NCBI GenBank assembly: GCA_038049695.1
Contig: CP142452.1
Coordinates: 52,162,501 to 52,226,500 of the forward strand
Length of the DNA stretch: 64,000 nt
Direction of reading: 5' to 3'
Origin: Cinnamomum chago
Taxonomy: Eukaryota; Streptophyta; Magnoliopsida; Laurales; Lauraceae
The notes under the pieces were generated by a model. It worked only from the letters and a program-made list of their open reading frames with translations, was not told the DNA's origin and did no database searches. Positions 25,287 to 39,536 of the stretch are shown piece by piece (positions within the stretch are counted from its first letter, which is position 1; each line of letters begins with the position of its first letter). Made by a program: the position numbers and the translations under genes.

Positions 25287-28200
25287 TTAAGTTTTATTAC
25301 TTGTTCTTGATCATTGGATACATGTTTGCACATATGCTTCTTGTCACATTTCTATTGATTTTGGAAATGCATATGAATTGGTTTTTCTCTCTTGTTAAAT
25401 CTCTTGGAACTCTTGGGAATGTATGCATTTTATTTAGTCAAGTTTGTTCATATGGTTTTATAAGGAATGAGGTTGGATTGGCTATTCATAGTTATGTTAT
25501 AAGTCACATTGACTTGAATTGATACTCATTTAAAGAGGTGTTTGAATTTAATTGTTCATTGGAGTTTAATGAGGATTTGAAGTGATTTTGGAAGACAAAT
25601 GCAAGTGGATGGTTTGAATGTTATTAAGTTTTATGAGAAAATCTTAAGTTTTATTACTTGTTCTTGATCATTGGATACATGTTTGCACATATGCTTCTTG
25701 TCACATTTCTATTGATTTCGAAATGCATATGAATTGGTTTTTCTCTCTTGTTAAATCTCTTGGAACTCTTGGGAATGTATGCATTTTATTTAGTCAAGTT
25801 TGTTCATATGGTTTTATAAGGAATGAGGTTGGATTGGCTATTCATGGTTATGTTATAAGTCACATTGACTTGAATTGATACTCATTTAAAGAGGTGTTTG
25901 AATTTAATTGTTCATTGGAGTTTAATGAGGATTTGAAGTGATTTTGGAAGAGAAATGCAGGTGGATGGTTTGAATGTTATTAAGTTTTATGAGAAAATCT
26001 TAAGTTTTATTACTTGTTCTTGATCATTGGATATATGTTTGCACATATGCTTCTTGTCACATTTCTATTGATTTCGAAATGCATATGAATTGGTTTTTCT
26101 CTCTTGTTAAATCTCTTGGAACTCTTGGGAATGTATGCATTTTATTTAGTCAAGTTTGTTCATAAGGTTTGATAAGGAATGAGGTTGGATTGGCTATTCA
26201 TGGTTATGTTATAAGTCACATTGACTTGAATTGATACTCATTTAAAGAGGTGTTTCAATTTAATTGTTCATTGGAGTTTAATGAGGATTTGAAGTGATTT
26301 TGGAAGAGAAATGCAAGTGGATGGTTTGAATGTTATTAAAACTTTATGAGATAATCTTAAGTTTTATTACTTGTTCTTGATCATTGGATACATGTTCGCA
26401 CATATGCTTCTTGTCACATTTCTATTGATTTCGAAATGCATATGAATTGGTTTTTCTCTCTTGTTAAATCTCTTGGAACTCTTGGGAATGTATGCATTTT
26501 ATTTAGTCAAGTTTGTTCATATGGTTTTATAAGGAATGAGGTTGGATTGGCTATTCATGGTTATGTTATAAGTTACATTGACTTGAATTGATACTCATTT
26601 AAAGAGGTGTTTGAATTTAATTGTTCATTAGAGTTCAATGAGGATTTGAAGTGATTTTGGAAGAGAAATGCAAGTGGATGGTTTGAATGTTATTAAGTTT
26701 TATGAGAAAATCTTAAGTTTTATTACTTGTTCTTGATCATTGGATACATGTTTGCACATATGCATCTTGTCACTTTTCTATTGATTTCGAAATGCATATG
26801 AATTGGTTTTTCTCTCTTGTTAAATCTCTTGGAACTCTTGGGAATGTATGCATTTTATTTAGTCAAGTTTGTTCATATGGTTTTATAAGGAATGAGGTTG
26901 GATTGGCTATTCATGGTTATGTTATAAGTCACATTGACTTGAAATGAAACTCATTTGAAGAGGTGTTTGAATTTAATTGTTCATTGGAGTTTAATGAGGA
27001 TTTGAAGTGATTTTGGAAGAGAAATGCAAGTGGATGGTTTGAATGTTATTAAAACTTTATGAGAAACTCTTAAGTTTTATTACTTGTTCTTGATCGTTGG
27101 ATACATGTTTGCACATATGCTTCTTGTCACATTTCTATTGATTTCGAAATGCATATGAATTGGTTTTTCTCTCTTGTTAAATCTCTTGGAACTCTTGGGA
27201 ATGTATGCATTTTATTTAGTCAAGTTTGTTCATATGGTTTTATAAGGAATGAGGTTGGATTGGCTATTCATGGTTATGTTATAAGTCACATTGACTTGAA
27301 TTGATACTCATTTAAAGAGGTGTTTGAATTTAATTGTTCATTGGAGTTTAATGAGGATTTGAAGTGATTTTGGAAGACAAATGCAAGTCGATGGTTTGAA
27401 TGTTATTAAGTTTTATGAGAAAATCTTAAGTTTTATTACTTGTTCTTGATCATTGGATACATGTTTGCACATATGCTTCTTGTCACATTTCTATTGATTT
27501 CGAAATGCATATGAATTGGTTTTTCTCTCTTGTTAAATCTCTTGGAACTCTTGGGAATGTATGCATTTTATTTAGTCAAGTTTGTTCATATGGTTATATA
27601 AGGAATGAGGTTAGATTGGCTATTCATGGTTATGTTATAAGTCACATTGACTTGAATTGATACTCATTTAAAGAGGTGTTTGAATTTAATTGTTCATTGG
27701 AGTTTAATGAGGATTTGAAGTGATTTTGGAAGAGAAATGCAGGTGGATGGTTTGAATGTTATTAAGTTTTATGAGAAAATCTTAAGTTTTATTACTTGTT
27801 CTTGATCATTGGATACATGTTTGCACATATGCTTCTTGTCACATTTCTATTGATTTCGAAATGCATATGAATTGGTTTTTCTCTCTTGTTAAATCTCTTG
27901 GAACTCTTGGGAATGTATGCATTTTATTTAGTCAAGTTTGTTCATATGGTTTTATAAGGAATGAGGTTGGATTGGCTATTCATGGTTATGTTATAAGTCA
28001 CATTGACTTGAATTGATACTCATTTAAAGAGGTGTTTGAATTTAATTGTTCATTGGAGTTTAATGAGGATTTGAAGTGATTTTGGAAGAGAAATGCAAGT
28101 GGATGGTTTGAATGTTATTAAGTTTTATGAGAAAATCTTAAGTTTTATTACTTGTTCTTGATCGTTGGATACATGTTTGCACATATGCTTCTTGTCACAT

Positions 28201-28492
28201 TTCTATTGATTTCGAAAAGCATATGAATTGGTTTTTCTCTCTTGTTAAATCTCTTGGAACTCTTGGGAATGTATGCATTTTATTTAGTCAAGTTTGTTCA
28301 TATGGTTTATAAGGAATGAGGTTGGATTGGCTATTCATAGTTATGTTATAAGTCACATTGACTTGAATTGATACTCATTTAAAGAGGTGTTTGAATTTAA
28401 TTGTTCATTGGAGTTTAATGAGGATTTGAAGTGATTTTGGAAGACAAATGCAAGTGGATGGTTTGAATGTTATTAAGTTTTATGAGAAAATC
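25287..28492 (+). repeat. 9-monomer higher-order repeat, copy 1 (M72-M80)
   Basis: Order: TTTTGGAAATGC monomer; GCAGGTGG; GGATATATG with CATAAGGTTTGAT; ATGTTCGC; GCATCTTG with AAATGAAAC; GACAAATG with AAGTCGATGG; TTATATAAGG with GTTAGAT; plain; AAAAGCATATG with CATAGTT and GACAAATG. It is 3206 bp, one base shorter than the following copies because M80 reads ATGGTTTATAAGG with one T fewer. M80 has GACAAATG where the older AAAAGCATATG monomers have GGACGAG. Confidence 0.92.
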
Positions 28493-31400
28493 TTAAGTTT
28501 TATTACTTGTTCTTGATCATTGGATACATGTTTGCACATATGCTTCTTGTCACATTTCTATTGATTTTGGAAATGCATATGAATTGGTTTTTCTCTCTTG
28601 TTAAATCTCTTGGAACTCTTGGGAATGTATGCATTTTATTTAGTCAAGTTTGTTCATATGGTTTTATAAGGAATGAGGTTGGATTGGCTATTCATAGTTA
28701 TGTTATAAGTCACATTGACTTGAATTGATACTCATTTAAAGAGGTGTTTGAATTTAATTGTTCATTGGAGTTTAATGAGGATTTGAAGTGATTTTGGAAG
28801 ACAAATGCAAGTGGATGGTTTGAATGTTATTAAGTTTTATGAGAAAATCTTAAGTTTTATTACTTGTTCTTGATCATTGGATACATGTTTGCACATATGC
28901 TTCTTGTCACATTTCTATTGATTTCGAAATGCATATGAATTGGTTTTTCTCTCTTGTTAAATCTCTTGGAACTCTTGGGAATGTATGCATTTTATTTAGT
29001 CAAGTTTGTTCATATGGTTTTATAAGGAATGAGGTTGGATTGGCTATTCATGGTTATGTTATAAGTCACATTGACTTGAATTGATACTCATTTAAAGAGG
29101 TGTTTGAATTTAATTGTTCATTGGAGTTTAATGAGGATTTGAAGTGATTTTGGAAGAGAAATGCAGGTGGATGGTTTGAATGTTATTAAGTTTTATGAGA
29201 AAATCTTAAGTTTTATTACTTGTTCTTGATCATTGGATATATGTTTGCACATATGCTTCTTGTCACATTTCTATTGATTTCGAAATGCATATGAATTGGT
29301 TTTTCTCTCTTGTTAAATCTCTTGGAACTCTTGGGAATGTATGCATTTTATTTAGTCAAGTTTGTTCATAAGGTTTGATAAGGAATGAGGTTGGATTGGC
29401 TATTCATGGTTATGTTATAAGTCACATTGACTTGAATTGATACTCATTTAAAGAGGTGTTTCAATTTAATTGTTCATTGGAGTTTAATGAGGATTTGAAG
29501 TGATTTTGGAAGAGAAATGCAAGTGGATGGTTTGAATGTTATTAAAACTTTATGAGATAATCTTAAGTTTTATTACTTGTTCTTGATCATTGGATACATG
29601 TTCGCACATATGCTTCTTGTCACATTTCTATTGATTTCGAAATGCATATGAATTGGTTTTTCTCTCTTGTTAAATCTCTTGGAACTCTTGGGAATGTATG
29701 CATTTTATTTAGTCAAGTTTGTTCATATGGTTTTATAAGGAATGAGGTTGGATTGGCTATTCATGGTTATGTTATAAGTTACATTGACTTGAATTGATAC
29801 TCATTTAAAGAGGTGTTTGAATTTAATTGTTCATTAGAGTTCAATGAGGATTTGAAGTGATTTTGGAAGAGAAATGCAAGTGGATGGTTTGAATGTTATT
29901 AAGTTTTATGAGAAAATCTTAAGTTTTATTACTTGTTCTTGATCATTGGATACATGTTTGCACATATGCATCTTGTCACTTTTCTATTGATTTCGAAATG
30001 CATATGAATTGGTTTTTCTCTCTTGTTAAATCTCTTGGAACTCTTGGGAATGTATGCATTTTATTTAGTCAAGTTTGTTCATATGGTTTTATAAGGAATG
30101 AGGTTGGATTGGCTATTCATGGTTATGTTATAAGTCACATTGACTTGAAATGAAACTCATTTGAAGAGGTGTTTGAATTTAATTGTTCATTGGAGTTTAA
30201 TGAGGATTTGAAGTGATTTTGGAAGAGAAATGCAAGTGGATGGTTTGAATGTTATTAAAACTTTATGAGAAACTCTTAAGTTTTATTACTTGTTCTTGAT
30301 CGTTGGATACATGTTTGCACATATGCTTCTTGTCACATTTCTATTGATTTCGAAATGCATATGAATTGGTTTTTCTCTCTTGTTAAATCTCTTGGAACTC
30401 TTGGGAATGTATGCATTTTATTTAGTCAAGTTTGTTCATATGGTTTTATAAGGAATGAGGTTGGATTGGCTATTCATGGTTATGTTATAAGTCACATTGA
30501 CTTGAATTGATACTCATTTAAAGAGGTGTTTGAATTTAATTGTTCATTGGAGTTTAATGAGGATTTGAAGTGATTTTGGAAGACAAATGCAAGTCGATGG
30601 TTTGAATGTTATTAAGTTTTATGAGAAAATCTTAAGTTTTATTACTTGTTCTTGATCATTGGATACATGTTTGCACATATGCTTCTTGTCACATTTCTAT
30701 TGATTTCGAAATGCATATGAATTGGTTTTTCTCTCTTGTTAAATCTCTTGGAACTCTTGGGAATGTATGCATTTTATTTAGTCAAGTTTGTTCATATGGT
30801 TATATAAGGAATGAGGTTAGATTGGCTATTCATGGTTATGTTATAAGTCACATTGACTTGAATTGATACTCATTTAAAGAGGTGTTTGAATTTAATTGTT
30901 CATTGGAGTTTAATGAGGATTTGAAGTGATTTTGGAAGAGAAATGCAGGTGGATGGTTTGAATGTTATTAAGTTTTATGAGAAAATCTTAAGTTTTATTA
31001 CTTGTTCTTGATCATTGGATACATGTTTGCACATATGCTTCTTGTCACATTTCTATTGATTTCGAAATGCATATGAATTGGTTTTTCTCTCTTGTTAAAT
31101 CTCTTGGAACTCTTGGGAATGTATGCATTTTATTTAGTCAAGTTTGTTCATATGGTTTTATAAGGAATGAGGTTGGATTGGCTATTCATGGTTATGTTAT
31201 AAGTCACATTGACTTGAATTGATACTCATTTAAAGAGGTGTTTGAATTTAATTGTTCATTGGAGTTTAATGAGGATTTGAAGTGATTTTGGAAGAGAAAT
31301 GCAAGTGGATGGTTTGAATGTTATTAAGTTTTATGAGAAAATCTTAAGTTTTATTACTTGTTCTTGATCGTTGGATACATGTTTGCACATATGCTTCTTG

Positions 31401-31699
31401 TCACATTTCTATTGATTTCGAAAAGCATATGAATTGGTTTTTCTCTCTTGTTAAATCTCTTGGAACTCTTGGGAATGTATGCATTTTATTTAGTCAAGTT
31501 TGTTCATATGGTTTTATAAGGAATGAGGTTGGATTGGCTATTCATAGTTATGTTATAAGTCACATTGACTTGAATTGATACTCATTTAAAGAGGTGTTTG
31601 AATTTAATTGTTCATTGGAGTTTAATGAGGATTTGAAGTGATTTTGGAAGACAAATGCAAGTGGATGGTTTGAATGTTATTAAGTTTTATGAGAAAATC
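28493..31699 (+). repeat. 9-monomer higher-order repeat, copy 2 (M81-M89)
   Basis: The same nine variants in the same order as copy 1, 3207 bp. I saw almost no difference beyond the restored T in the last monomer. Even AAGTCGATGG, found only in M77 and M86, is shared, so these two copies are the most closely related of the three. Confidence 0.92.
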
Positions 31700-34600
31700 T
31701 TAAGTTTTATTACTTGTTCTTGATCATTGGATACATGTTTGCACATATGCTTCTTGTCACATTTCTATTGATTTTGGAAATGCATATGAATTGGTTTTTC
31801 TCTCTTGTTAAATCTCTTGGAACTCTTGGGAATGTATGCATTTTATTTAGTCAAGTTTGTTCATATGGTTTTATAAGGAATGAGGTTGGATTGGCTATTC
31901 ATAGTTATGTTATAAGTCACATTGACTTGAATTGATACTCATTTAAAGAGGTGTTTGAATTTAATTGTTCATTGGAGTTTAATGAGGATTTGAAGTGATT
32001 TTGGAAGACAAATGCAAGTGGATGGTTTGAATGTTATTAAGTTTTATGAGAAAATCTTAAGTTTTATTACTTGTTCTTGATCATTGGATACATGTTTGCA
32101 CATATGCTTCTTGTCACATTTCTATTGATTTCGAAATGCATATGAATTGGTTTTTCTCTCTTGTTAAATCTCTTGGAACTCTTGGGAATGTATGCATTTT
32201 ATTTAGTCAAGTTTGTTCATATGGTTTTATAAGGAATGAGGTTGGATTGGCTATTCATGGTTATGTTATAAGTCACATTGACTTGAATTGATACTCATTT
32301 AAAGAGGTGTTTGAATTTAATTGTTCATTGGAGTTTAATGAGGATTTGAAGTGATTTTGGAAGAGAAATGCAGGTGGATGGTTTGAATGTTATTAAGTTT
32401 TATGAGAAAATCTTAAGTTTTATTACTTGTTCTTGATCATTGGATATATGTTTGCACATATGCTTCTTGTCACATTTCTATTGATTTCGAAATGCATATG
32501 AATTGGTTTTTCTCTCTTGTTAAATCTCTTGGAACTCTTGGGAATGTATGCATTTTATTTAGTCAAGTTTGTTCATAAGGTTTGATAAGGAATGAGGTTG
32601 GATTGGCTATTCATGGTTATGTTATAAGTCACATTGACTTGAATTGATACTCATTTAAAGAGGTGTTTCAATTTAATTGTTCATTGGAGTTTAATGAGGA
32701 TTTGAAGTGATTTTGGAAGAGAAATGCAAGTGGATGGTTTGAATGTTATTAAAACTTTATGAGATAATCTTAAGTTTTATTACTTGTTCTTGATCATTGG
32801 ATACATGTTCGCACATATGCTTCTTGTCACATTTCTATTGATTTCGAAATGCATATGAATTGGTTTTTCTCTCTTGTTAAATCTCTTGGAACTCTTGGGA
32901 ATGTATGCATTTTATTTAGTCAAGTTTGTTCATATGGTTTTATAAGGAATGAGGTTGGATTGGCTATTCATGGTTATGTTATAAGTTACATTGACTTGAA
33001 TTGATACTCATTTAAAGAGGTGTTTGAATTTAATTGTTCATTAGAGTTCAATGAGGATTTGAAGTGATTTTGGAAGAGAAATGCAAGTGGATGGTTTGAA
33101 TGTTATTAAGTTTTATGAGAAAATCTTAAGTTTTATTACTTGTTCTTGATCATTGGATACATGTTTGCACATATGCATCTTGTCACTTTTCTATTGATTT
33201 CGAAATGCATATGAATTGGTTTTTCTCTCTTGTTAAATCTCTTGGAACTCTTGGGAATGTATGCATTTTATTTAGTCAAGTTTGTTCATATGGTTTTATA
33301 AGGAATGAGGTTGGATTGGCTATTCATGGTTATGTTATAAGTCACATTGACTTGAAATGAAACTCATTTGAAGAGGTGTTTGAATTTAATTGTTCATTGG
33401 AGTTTAATGAGGATTTGAAGTGATTTTGGAAGAGAAATGCAAGTGGATGGTTTGAATGTTATTAAAACTTTATGAGAAACTCTTAAGTTTTATTACTTGT
33501 TCTTGATCGTTGGATACATGTTTGCACATATGCTTCTTGTCACATTTCTATTGATTTCGAAATGCATATGAATTGGTTTTTCTCTCTTGTTAAATCTCTT
33601 GGAACTCTTGGGAATGTATGCATTTTATTTAGTCAAGTTTGTTCATATGGTTTTATAAGGAATGAGGTTGGATTGGCTATTCATGGTTATGTTATAAGTC
33701 ACATTGACTTGAATTGATACTCATTTAAAGAGGTGTTTGAATTTAATTGTTCATTGGAGTTTAATGAGGATTTGAAGTGATTTTGGAAGACAAATGCAAG
33801 TAGATGGTTTGAATGTTATTAAGTTTTATGAGAAAATCTTAAGTTTTATTACTTGTTCTTGATCATTGGATACATGTTTGTACATATGCTTCTTGTCACA
33901 TTTCTATTGATTTCGAAATGCATATGAATTGGTTTTTCTCTCTTGTTAAATCTCTTGGAACTCTTGGGAATGTATGCATTTTATTTAGTCAAGTTTGTTC
34001 ATATGGTTATATAAGGAATGAGGTTAGATTGGCTATTCATGGTTATGTTATAAGTCACATTGACTTGAATTGATACTCATTTAAAGAGGTGTTTGAATTT
34101 AATTGTTCATTGGAGTTTAATGAGGATTTGAAGTGATTTTGGAAGAGAAATGCAGGTGGATGGTTTGAATGTTATTAAGTTTTATGAGAAAATCTTAAGT
34201 TTTATTACTTGTTCTTGATCATTGGATACATGTTTGCACATATGCTTCTTGTCACATTTCTATTGATTTCGAAATGCATATGAATTGGTTTTTCTCTCTT
34301 GTTAAATCTCTTGGAACTCTTGGGAATGTATGCATTTTATTTAGTCAAGTTTGTTCATATGGTTTTATAAGGAATGAGGTTGGATTGGCTATTCATGGTT
34401 ATGTTATAAGTCACATTGACTTGAATTGATACTCATTTAAAGAGGTGTTTGAATTTAATTGTTCATTGGAGTTTAATGAGGATTTGAAGTGATTTTGGAA
34501 GAGAAATGCAAGTGGATGGTTTGAATGTTATTAAGTTTTATGAGAAAATCTTAAGTTTTATTACTTGTTCTTGATCGTTGGATACATGTTTGCACATATG

Positions 34601-34906
34601 CTTCTTGTCACATTTCTATTGATTTCGAAAAGCATATGAATTGGTTTTTCTCTCTTGTTAAATCTCTTGGAACTCTTGGGAATGTATGCATTTTATTTAG
34701 TCAAGTTTGTTCATATGGTTTTATAAGGAATGAGGTTGGATTGGCTATTCATAGTTATGTTATAAGTCACATTGACTTGAATTGATACTCATTTAAAGAG
34801 GTGTTTGAATTTAATTGTTCATTGGAGTTTAATGAGGATTTGAAGTGATTTTGGAAGACAAATGCAAGTGGATGGTTTGAATGTTATTAAGTTTTATGAG
34901 AAAATC
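31700..34906 (+). repeat. 9-monomer higher-order repeat, copy 3 (M90-M98)
   Basis: The same nine variants in the same order, 3207 bp. It differs from copies 1 and 2 by AAGTAGATGG in M95 and GTTTGTACAT in M96, and shares both with the copies further right. From M94 (33126) it also forms the start of the 8.9-kb unit, so repeat levels overlap here. Confidence 0.92.
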
Positions 34907-36330
34907 TTAAGTTTTATTACTTGTTCTTGATCATTGGATACATGTTTGCACATATGCTTCGTGTCACATTTCTATTGATTTCGAAATGCATATGAATTGG
35001 TTTTTCTCTCTTGTTAAATCTCTTGGAACTCTTGGGAATGTATGCATTTTATTTAGTCAAGTTTGTTCATATGGTTTTATAAGGAATGAGGTTGGATTGG
35101 CTATTCATGGTTATGTTATAAGTCACATTGACTTGAATTGATACTCATTTAAAGAGGTGTTTGAATTTAATTGTTCATTGGAGTTTAATGAGGATTTGAA
35201 GTGATTTTGGAAGAGAAATGCAAGTGGATGGTTTGAATGTTATTAAGTTTTATGAGAAAATCTTAAGTTTTATTACTTGTTCTTGATCATTGGATACATG
35301 TTTGCACATATGCTTCTTGTCACATTTCTATTGATTTCGAAATGCATATGAATTGGTTTTTCTCTCTTGTTAAATCTCTTGGAACTCTTGGGAATGTATG
35401 CATTTTATTTAGTCAAGTTTGTTCATATGGTTTTATAAGGAATGAGGTTGGATTGGCTATTCATGGTTATGTTATAAGTCACATTGACTTGAATTGATAC
35501 TCATTTAAAGAGGTGTTTGAATTTAATTGTTCATTGGAGTTTAATGAGGATTTGAAGTGATTTTGGAAGAGAAATGCAGGTGGATGGTTTGAATGTTATT
35601 AAGTTTTATGAGAAAATCTTAAGTTTTATTACTTGTTCTTGATCATTGGATACATGTTTGCACATATGCTTCTTGTCACATTTCTATTGATTTCGAAATG
35701 CATATGAATTGGTTTTTCTCTCTTGTTAAATCTCTTGGAACTCTTGGGAATGTATGCATTTTATTTAGTCAAGTTTGTTCATATGGTTTTATAAGGAATG
35801 AGGTTGGATTGGCTATTCATGGTTATGTTATAAGTCACATTGACTTGAAATGAAACTCATTTGAAGAGGTGTTTGAATTTAATTGTTCATTGGAGTTTAA
35901 TGAGGATTTGAAGTGATTTTGGAAGAGAAATGCAAGTTGATGGTTTGAATGTTATTAAGTTTTATGAGAAAATCTTAAGTTTTATTACTTGTTCTTGATC
36001 GTTGGATACATGTTTGCACATATGCTTCTTGTCACATTTCTATTGATTTCGAAATGCATATGAATTGGTTTTTCTCTCTTGTTAAATCTCTTGGAACTCT
36101 TGGGAATGTATGCATTTTATTTAGTCAAGTTTGTTCATATGGTTTTATAAGGAATGAGGTTGGATTGGCTATTCATGGTTATGTTATAAGTCACATTGAC
36201 TTGAATTGATACTCATTTAAAGAGGTGTTTGAATTTAATTGTTCATTGGAGTTTAATGAGGATTTGAAGTGATTTTGGAAGAGAAATGCAAGTGGATGGT
36301 TTGAATGTTATTAAGTTTTATGAGAAAATC
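34551..36330 (+). repeat. 5-monomer repeat, copy 1 (M98-M102)
   Basis: Order: AAAAGCATATG monomer; GCTTCGTG monomer; GCAGGTGG monomer; AAATGAAAC monomer with AAGTTGATGG; plain monomer with G at 27. Length 1780 bp, directly repeated. It overlaps the last monomer of the 9-monomer HOR, which marks where one repeat order passes into the next. M100 has A at position 27, whereas its partner M105 has G. Confidence 0.86.
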
Positions 36331-38110
36331 TTAAGTTTTATTACTTGTTCTTGATCGTTGGATACATGTTTGCACATATGCTTCTTGTCACATTTCTATT
36401 GATTTCGAAAAGCATATGAATTGGTTTTTCTCTCTTGTTAAATCTCTTGGAACTCTTGGGAATGTATGCATTTTATTTAGTCAAGTTTGTTCATATGGTT
36501 TTATAAGGAATGAGGTTGGATTGGCTATTCATAGTTATGTTATAAGTCACATTGACTTGAATTGATACTCATTTAAAGAGGTGTTTGAATTTAATTGTTC
36601 ATTGGAGTTTAATGAGGATTTGAAGTGATTTTGGAAGACAAATGCAAGTGGATGGTTTGAATGTTATTAAGTTTTATGAGAAAATCTTAAGTTTTATTAC
36701 TTGTTCTTGATCATTGGATACATGTTTGCACATATGCTTCGTGTCACATTTCTATTGATTTCGAAATGCATATGAATTGGTTTTTCTCTCTTGTTAAATC
36801 TCTTGGAACTCTTGGGAATGTATGCATTTTATTTAGTCAAGTTTGTTCATATGGTTTTATAAGGAATGAGGTTGGATTGGCTATTCATGGTTATGTTATA
36901 AGTCACATTGACTTGAATTGATACTCATTTAAAGAGGTGTTTGAATTTAATTGTTCATTGGAGTTTAATGAGGATTTGAAGTGATTTTGGAAGAGAAATG
37001 CAAGTGGATGGTTTGAATGTTATTAAGTTTTATGAGAAAATCTTAAGTTTTATTACTTGTTCTTGATCGTTGGATACATGTTTGCACATATGCTTCTTGT
37101 CACATTTCTATTGATTTCGAAATGCATATGAATTGGTTTTTCTCTCTTGTTAAATCTCTTGGAACTCTTGGGAATGTATGCATTTTATTTAGTCAAGTTT
37201 GTTCATATGGTTTTATAAGGAATGAGGTTGGATTGGCTATTCATGGTTATGTTATAAGTCACATTGACTTGAATTGATACTCATTTAAAGAGGTGTTTGA
37301 ATTTAATTGTTCATTGGAGTTTAATGAGGATTTGAAGTGATTTTGGAAGAGAAATGCAGGTGGATGGTTTGAATGTTATTAAGTTTTATGAGAAAATCTT
37401 AAGTTTTATTACTTGTTCTTGATCATTGGATACATGTTTGCACATATGCTTCTTGTCACATTTCTATTGATTTCGAAATGCATATGAATTGGTTTTTCTC
37501 TCTTGTTAAATCTCTTGGAACTCTTGGGAATGTATGCATTTTATTTAGTCAAGTTTGTTCATATGGTTTTATAAGGAATGAGGTTGGATTGGCTATTCAT
37601 GGTTATGTTATAAGTCACATTGACTTGAAATGAAACTCATTTGAAGAGGTGTTTGAATTTAATTGTTCATTGGAGTTTAATGAGGATTTGAAGTGATTTT
37701 GGAAGAGAAATGCAAGTTGATGGTTTGAATGTTATTAAGTTTTATGAGAAAATCTTAAGTTTTATTACTTGTTCTTGATCGTTGGATACATGTTTGCACA
37801 TATGCTTCTTGTCACATTTCTATTGATTTCGAAATGCATATGAATTGGTTTTTCTCTCTTGTTAAATCTCTTGGAACTCTTGGGAATGTATGCATTTTAT
37901 TTAGTCAAGTTTGTTCATATGGTTTTATAAGGAATGAGGTTGGATTGGCTATTCATGGTTATGTTATAAGTCACATTGACTTGAATTGATACTCATTTAA
38001 AGAGGTGTTTGAATTTAATTGTTCATTGGAGTTTAATGAGGATTTGAAGTGATTTTGGAAGAGAAATGCAAGTGGATGGTTTGAATGTTATTAAGTTTTA
38101 TGAGAAAATC
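36331..38110 (+). repeat. 5-monomer repeat, copy 2 (M103-M107)
   Basis: Same order and length (1780 bp) as 34551-36330. The only marker difference seen is G rather than A at position 27 of the GCAGGTGG monomer (M105). It is followed at 38111 by the TTTTGGAAATGC monomer M108. Both copies sit inside the 8.9-kb unit, and the second 8.9-kb copy also contains this pair, with one monomer lost. Confidence 0.86.
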
Positions 38111-38823
38111 TTAAGTTTTATTACTTGTTCTTGATCATTGGATACATGTTTGCACATATGCTTCTTGTCACATTTCTATTGATTTTGGAAATGCATATGA
38201 ATTGGTTTTTCTCTCTTGTTAAATCTCTTGGAACTCTTGGGAATGTATGCATTTTATTTAGTCAAGTTTGTTCATATGGTTTTATAAGGAATGAGGTTGG
38301 ATTGGCTATTCATAGTTATGTTATAAGTCACATTGACTTGAATTGATACTCATTTAAAGAGGTGTTTGAATTTAATTGTTCATTGGAGTTTAATGAGGAT
38401 TTGAAGTGATTTTGGAAGACAAATGCAAGTGGATGGTTTGAATGTTATTAAGTTTTATGAGAAAATCTTAAGTTTTATTACTTGTTCTTGATCATTGGAT
38501 ACATGTTTGCACATATGCTTCTTGTCACATTTCTATTGATTTCGAAATGCATATGAATTGGTTTTTCTCTCTTGTTAAATCTCTTGGAACTCTTGGGAAT
38601 GTATGCATTTTATTTAGTCAAGTTTGTTCATATGGTTTTATAAGGAATGAGGTTGGATTGGCTATTCATGGTTATGTTATAAGTCACATTGACTTGAATT
38701 GATACTCATTTAAAGAGGTGTTTGAATTTAATTGTTCATTGGAGTTTAATGAGGATTTGAAGTGATTTTGGAAGAGAAATGCAGGTGGATGGTTTGAATG
38801 TTATTAAGTTTTATGAGAAAATC

Positions 38824-39536
38824 TTAAGTTTTATTACTTGTTCTTGATCATTGGATATATGTTTGCACATATGCTTCTTGTCACATTTCTATTGATTTCG
38901 AAATGCATATGAATTGGTTTTTCTCTCTTGTTAAATCTCTTGGAACTCTTGGGAATGTATGCATTTTATTTAGTCAAGTTTGTTCATAAGGTTTGATAAG
39001 GAATGAGGTTGGATTGGCTATTCATGGTTATGTTATAAGTCACATTGACTTGAATTGATACTCATTTAAAGAGGTGTTTGAATTTAATTGTTCATTGGAG
39101 TTTAATGAGGATTTGAAGTGATTTTGGAAGACAAATGCAAGTAGATGGTTTGAATGTTATTAAGTTTTATGAGAAAATCTTAAGTTTTATTACTTGTTCT
39201 TGATCATTGGATACATGTTTGTACATATGCTTCTTGTCACATTTCTATTGATTTCGAAATGCATATGAATTGGTTTTTCTCTCTTGTTAAATCTCTTGGA
39301 ACTCTTGGGAATGTATGCATTTTATTTAGTCAAGTTTGTTCATATGGTTATATAAGGAATGAGGTTAGATTGGCTATTCATGGTTATGTTATAAGTCACA
39401 TTGACTTGAATTGATACTCATTTAAAGAGGTGTTTGAATTTAATTGTTCATTGGAGTTTAATGAGGATTTGAAGTGATTTTGGAAGAGAAATGCAGGTGG
39501 ATGGTTTGAATGTTATTAAAACTTTATGAGATAATC
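38824..39536 (+). repeat. Chimeric monomer pair M110-M111
   Basis: M110 begins as the GGATATATG/CATAAGGTTTGAT type but continues with GTTTGAAT and GACAAATGCAAGTAGATGG, as the M95 type does. M111 begins as the GTTTGTACAT/TTATATAAGG type (M96) but ends AAAACTTTATGAGATAATC, which otherwise closes the GGATATATG type. In effect one monomer length of M95/M96-type sequence sits inside a GGATATATG monomer. The next monomer is ATGTTCGC, the normal follower of that type. The same pair recurs at 47373-48085, so it predates the 8.9-kb duplication. Confidence 0.8.
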
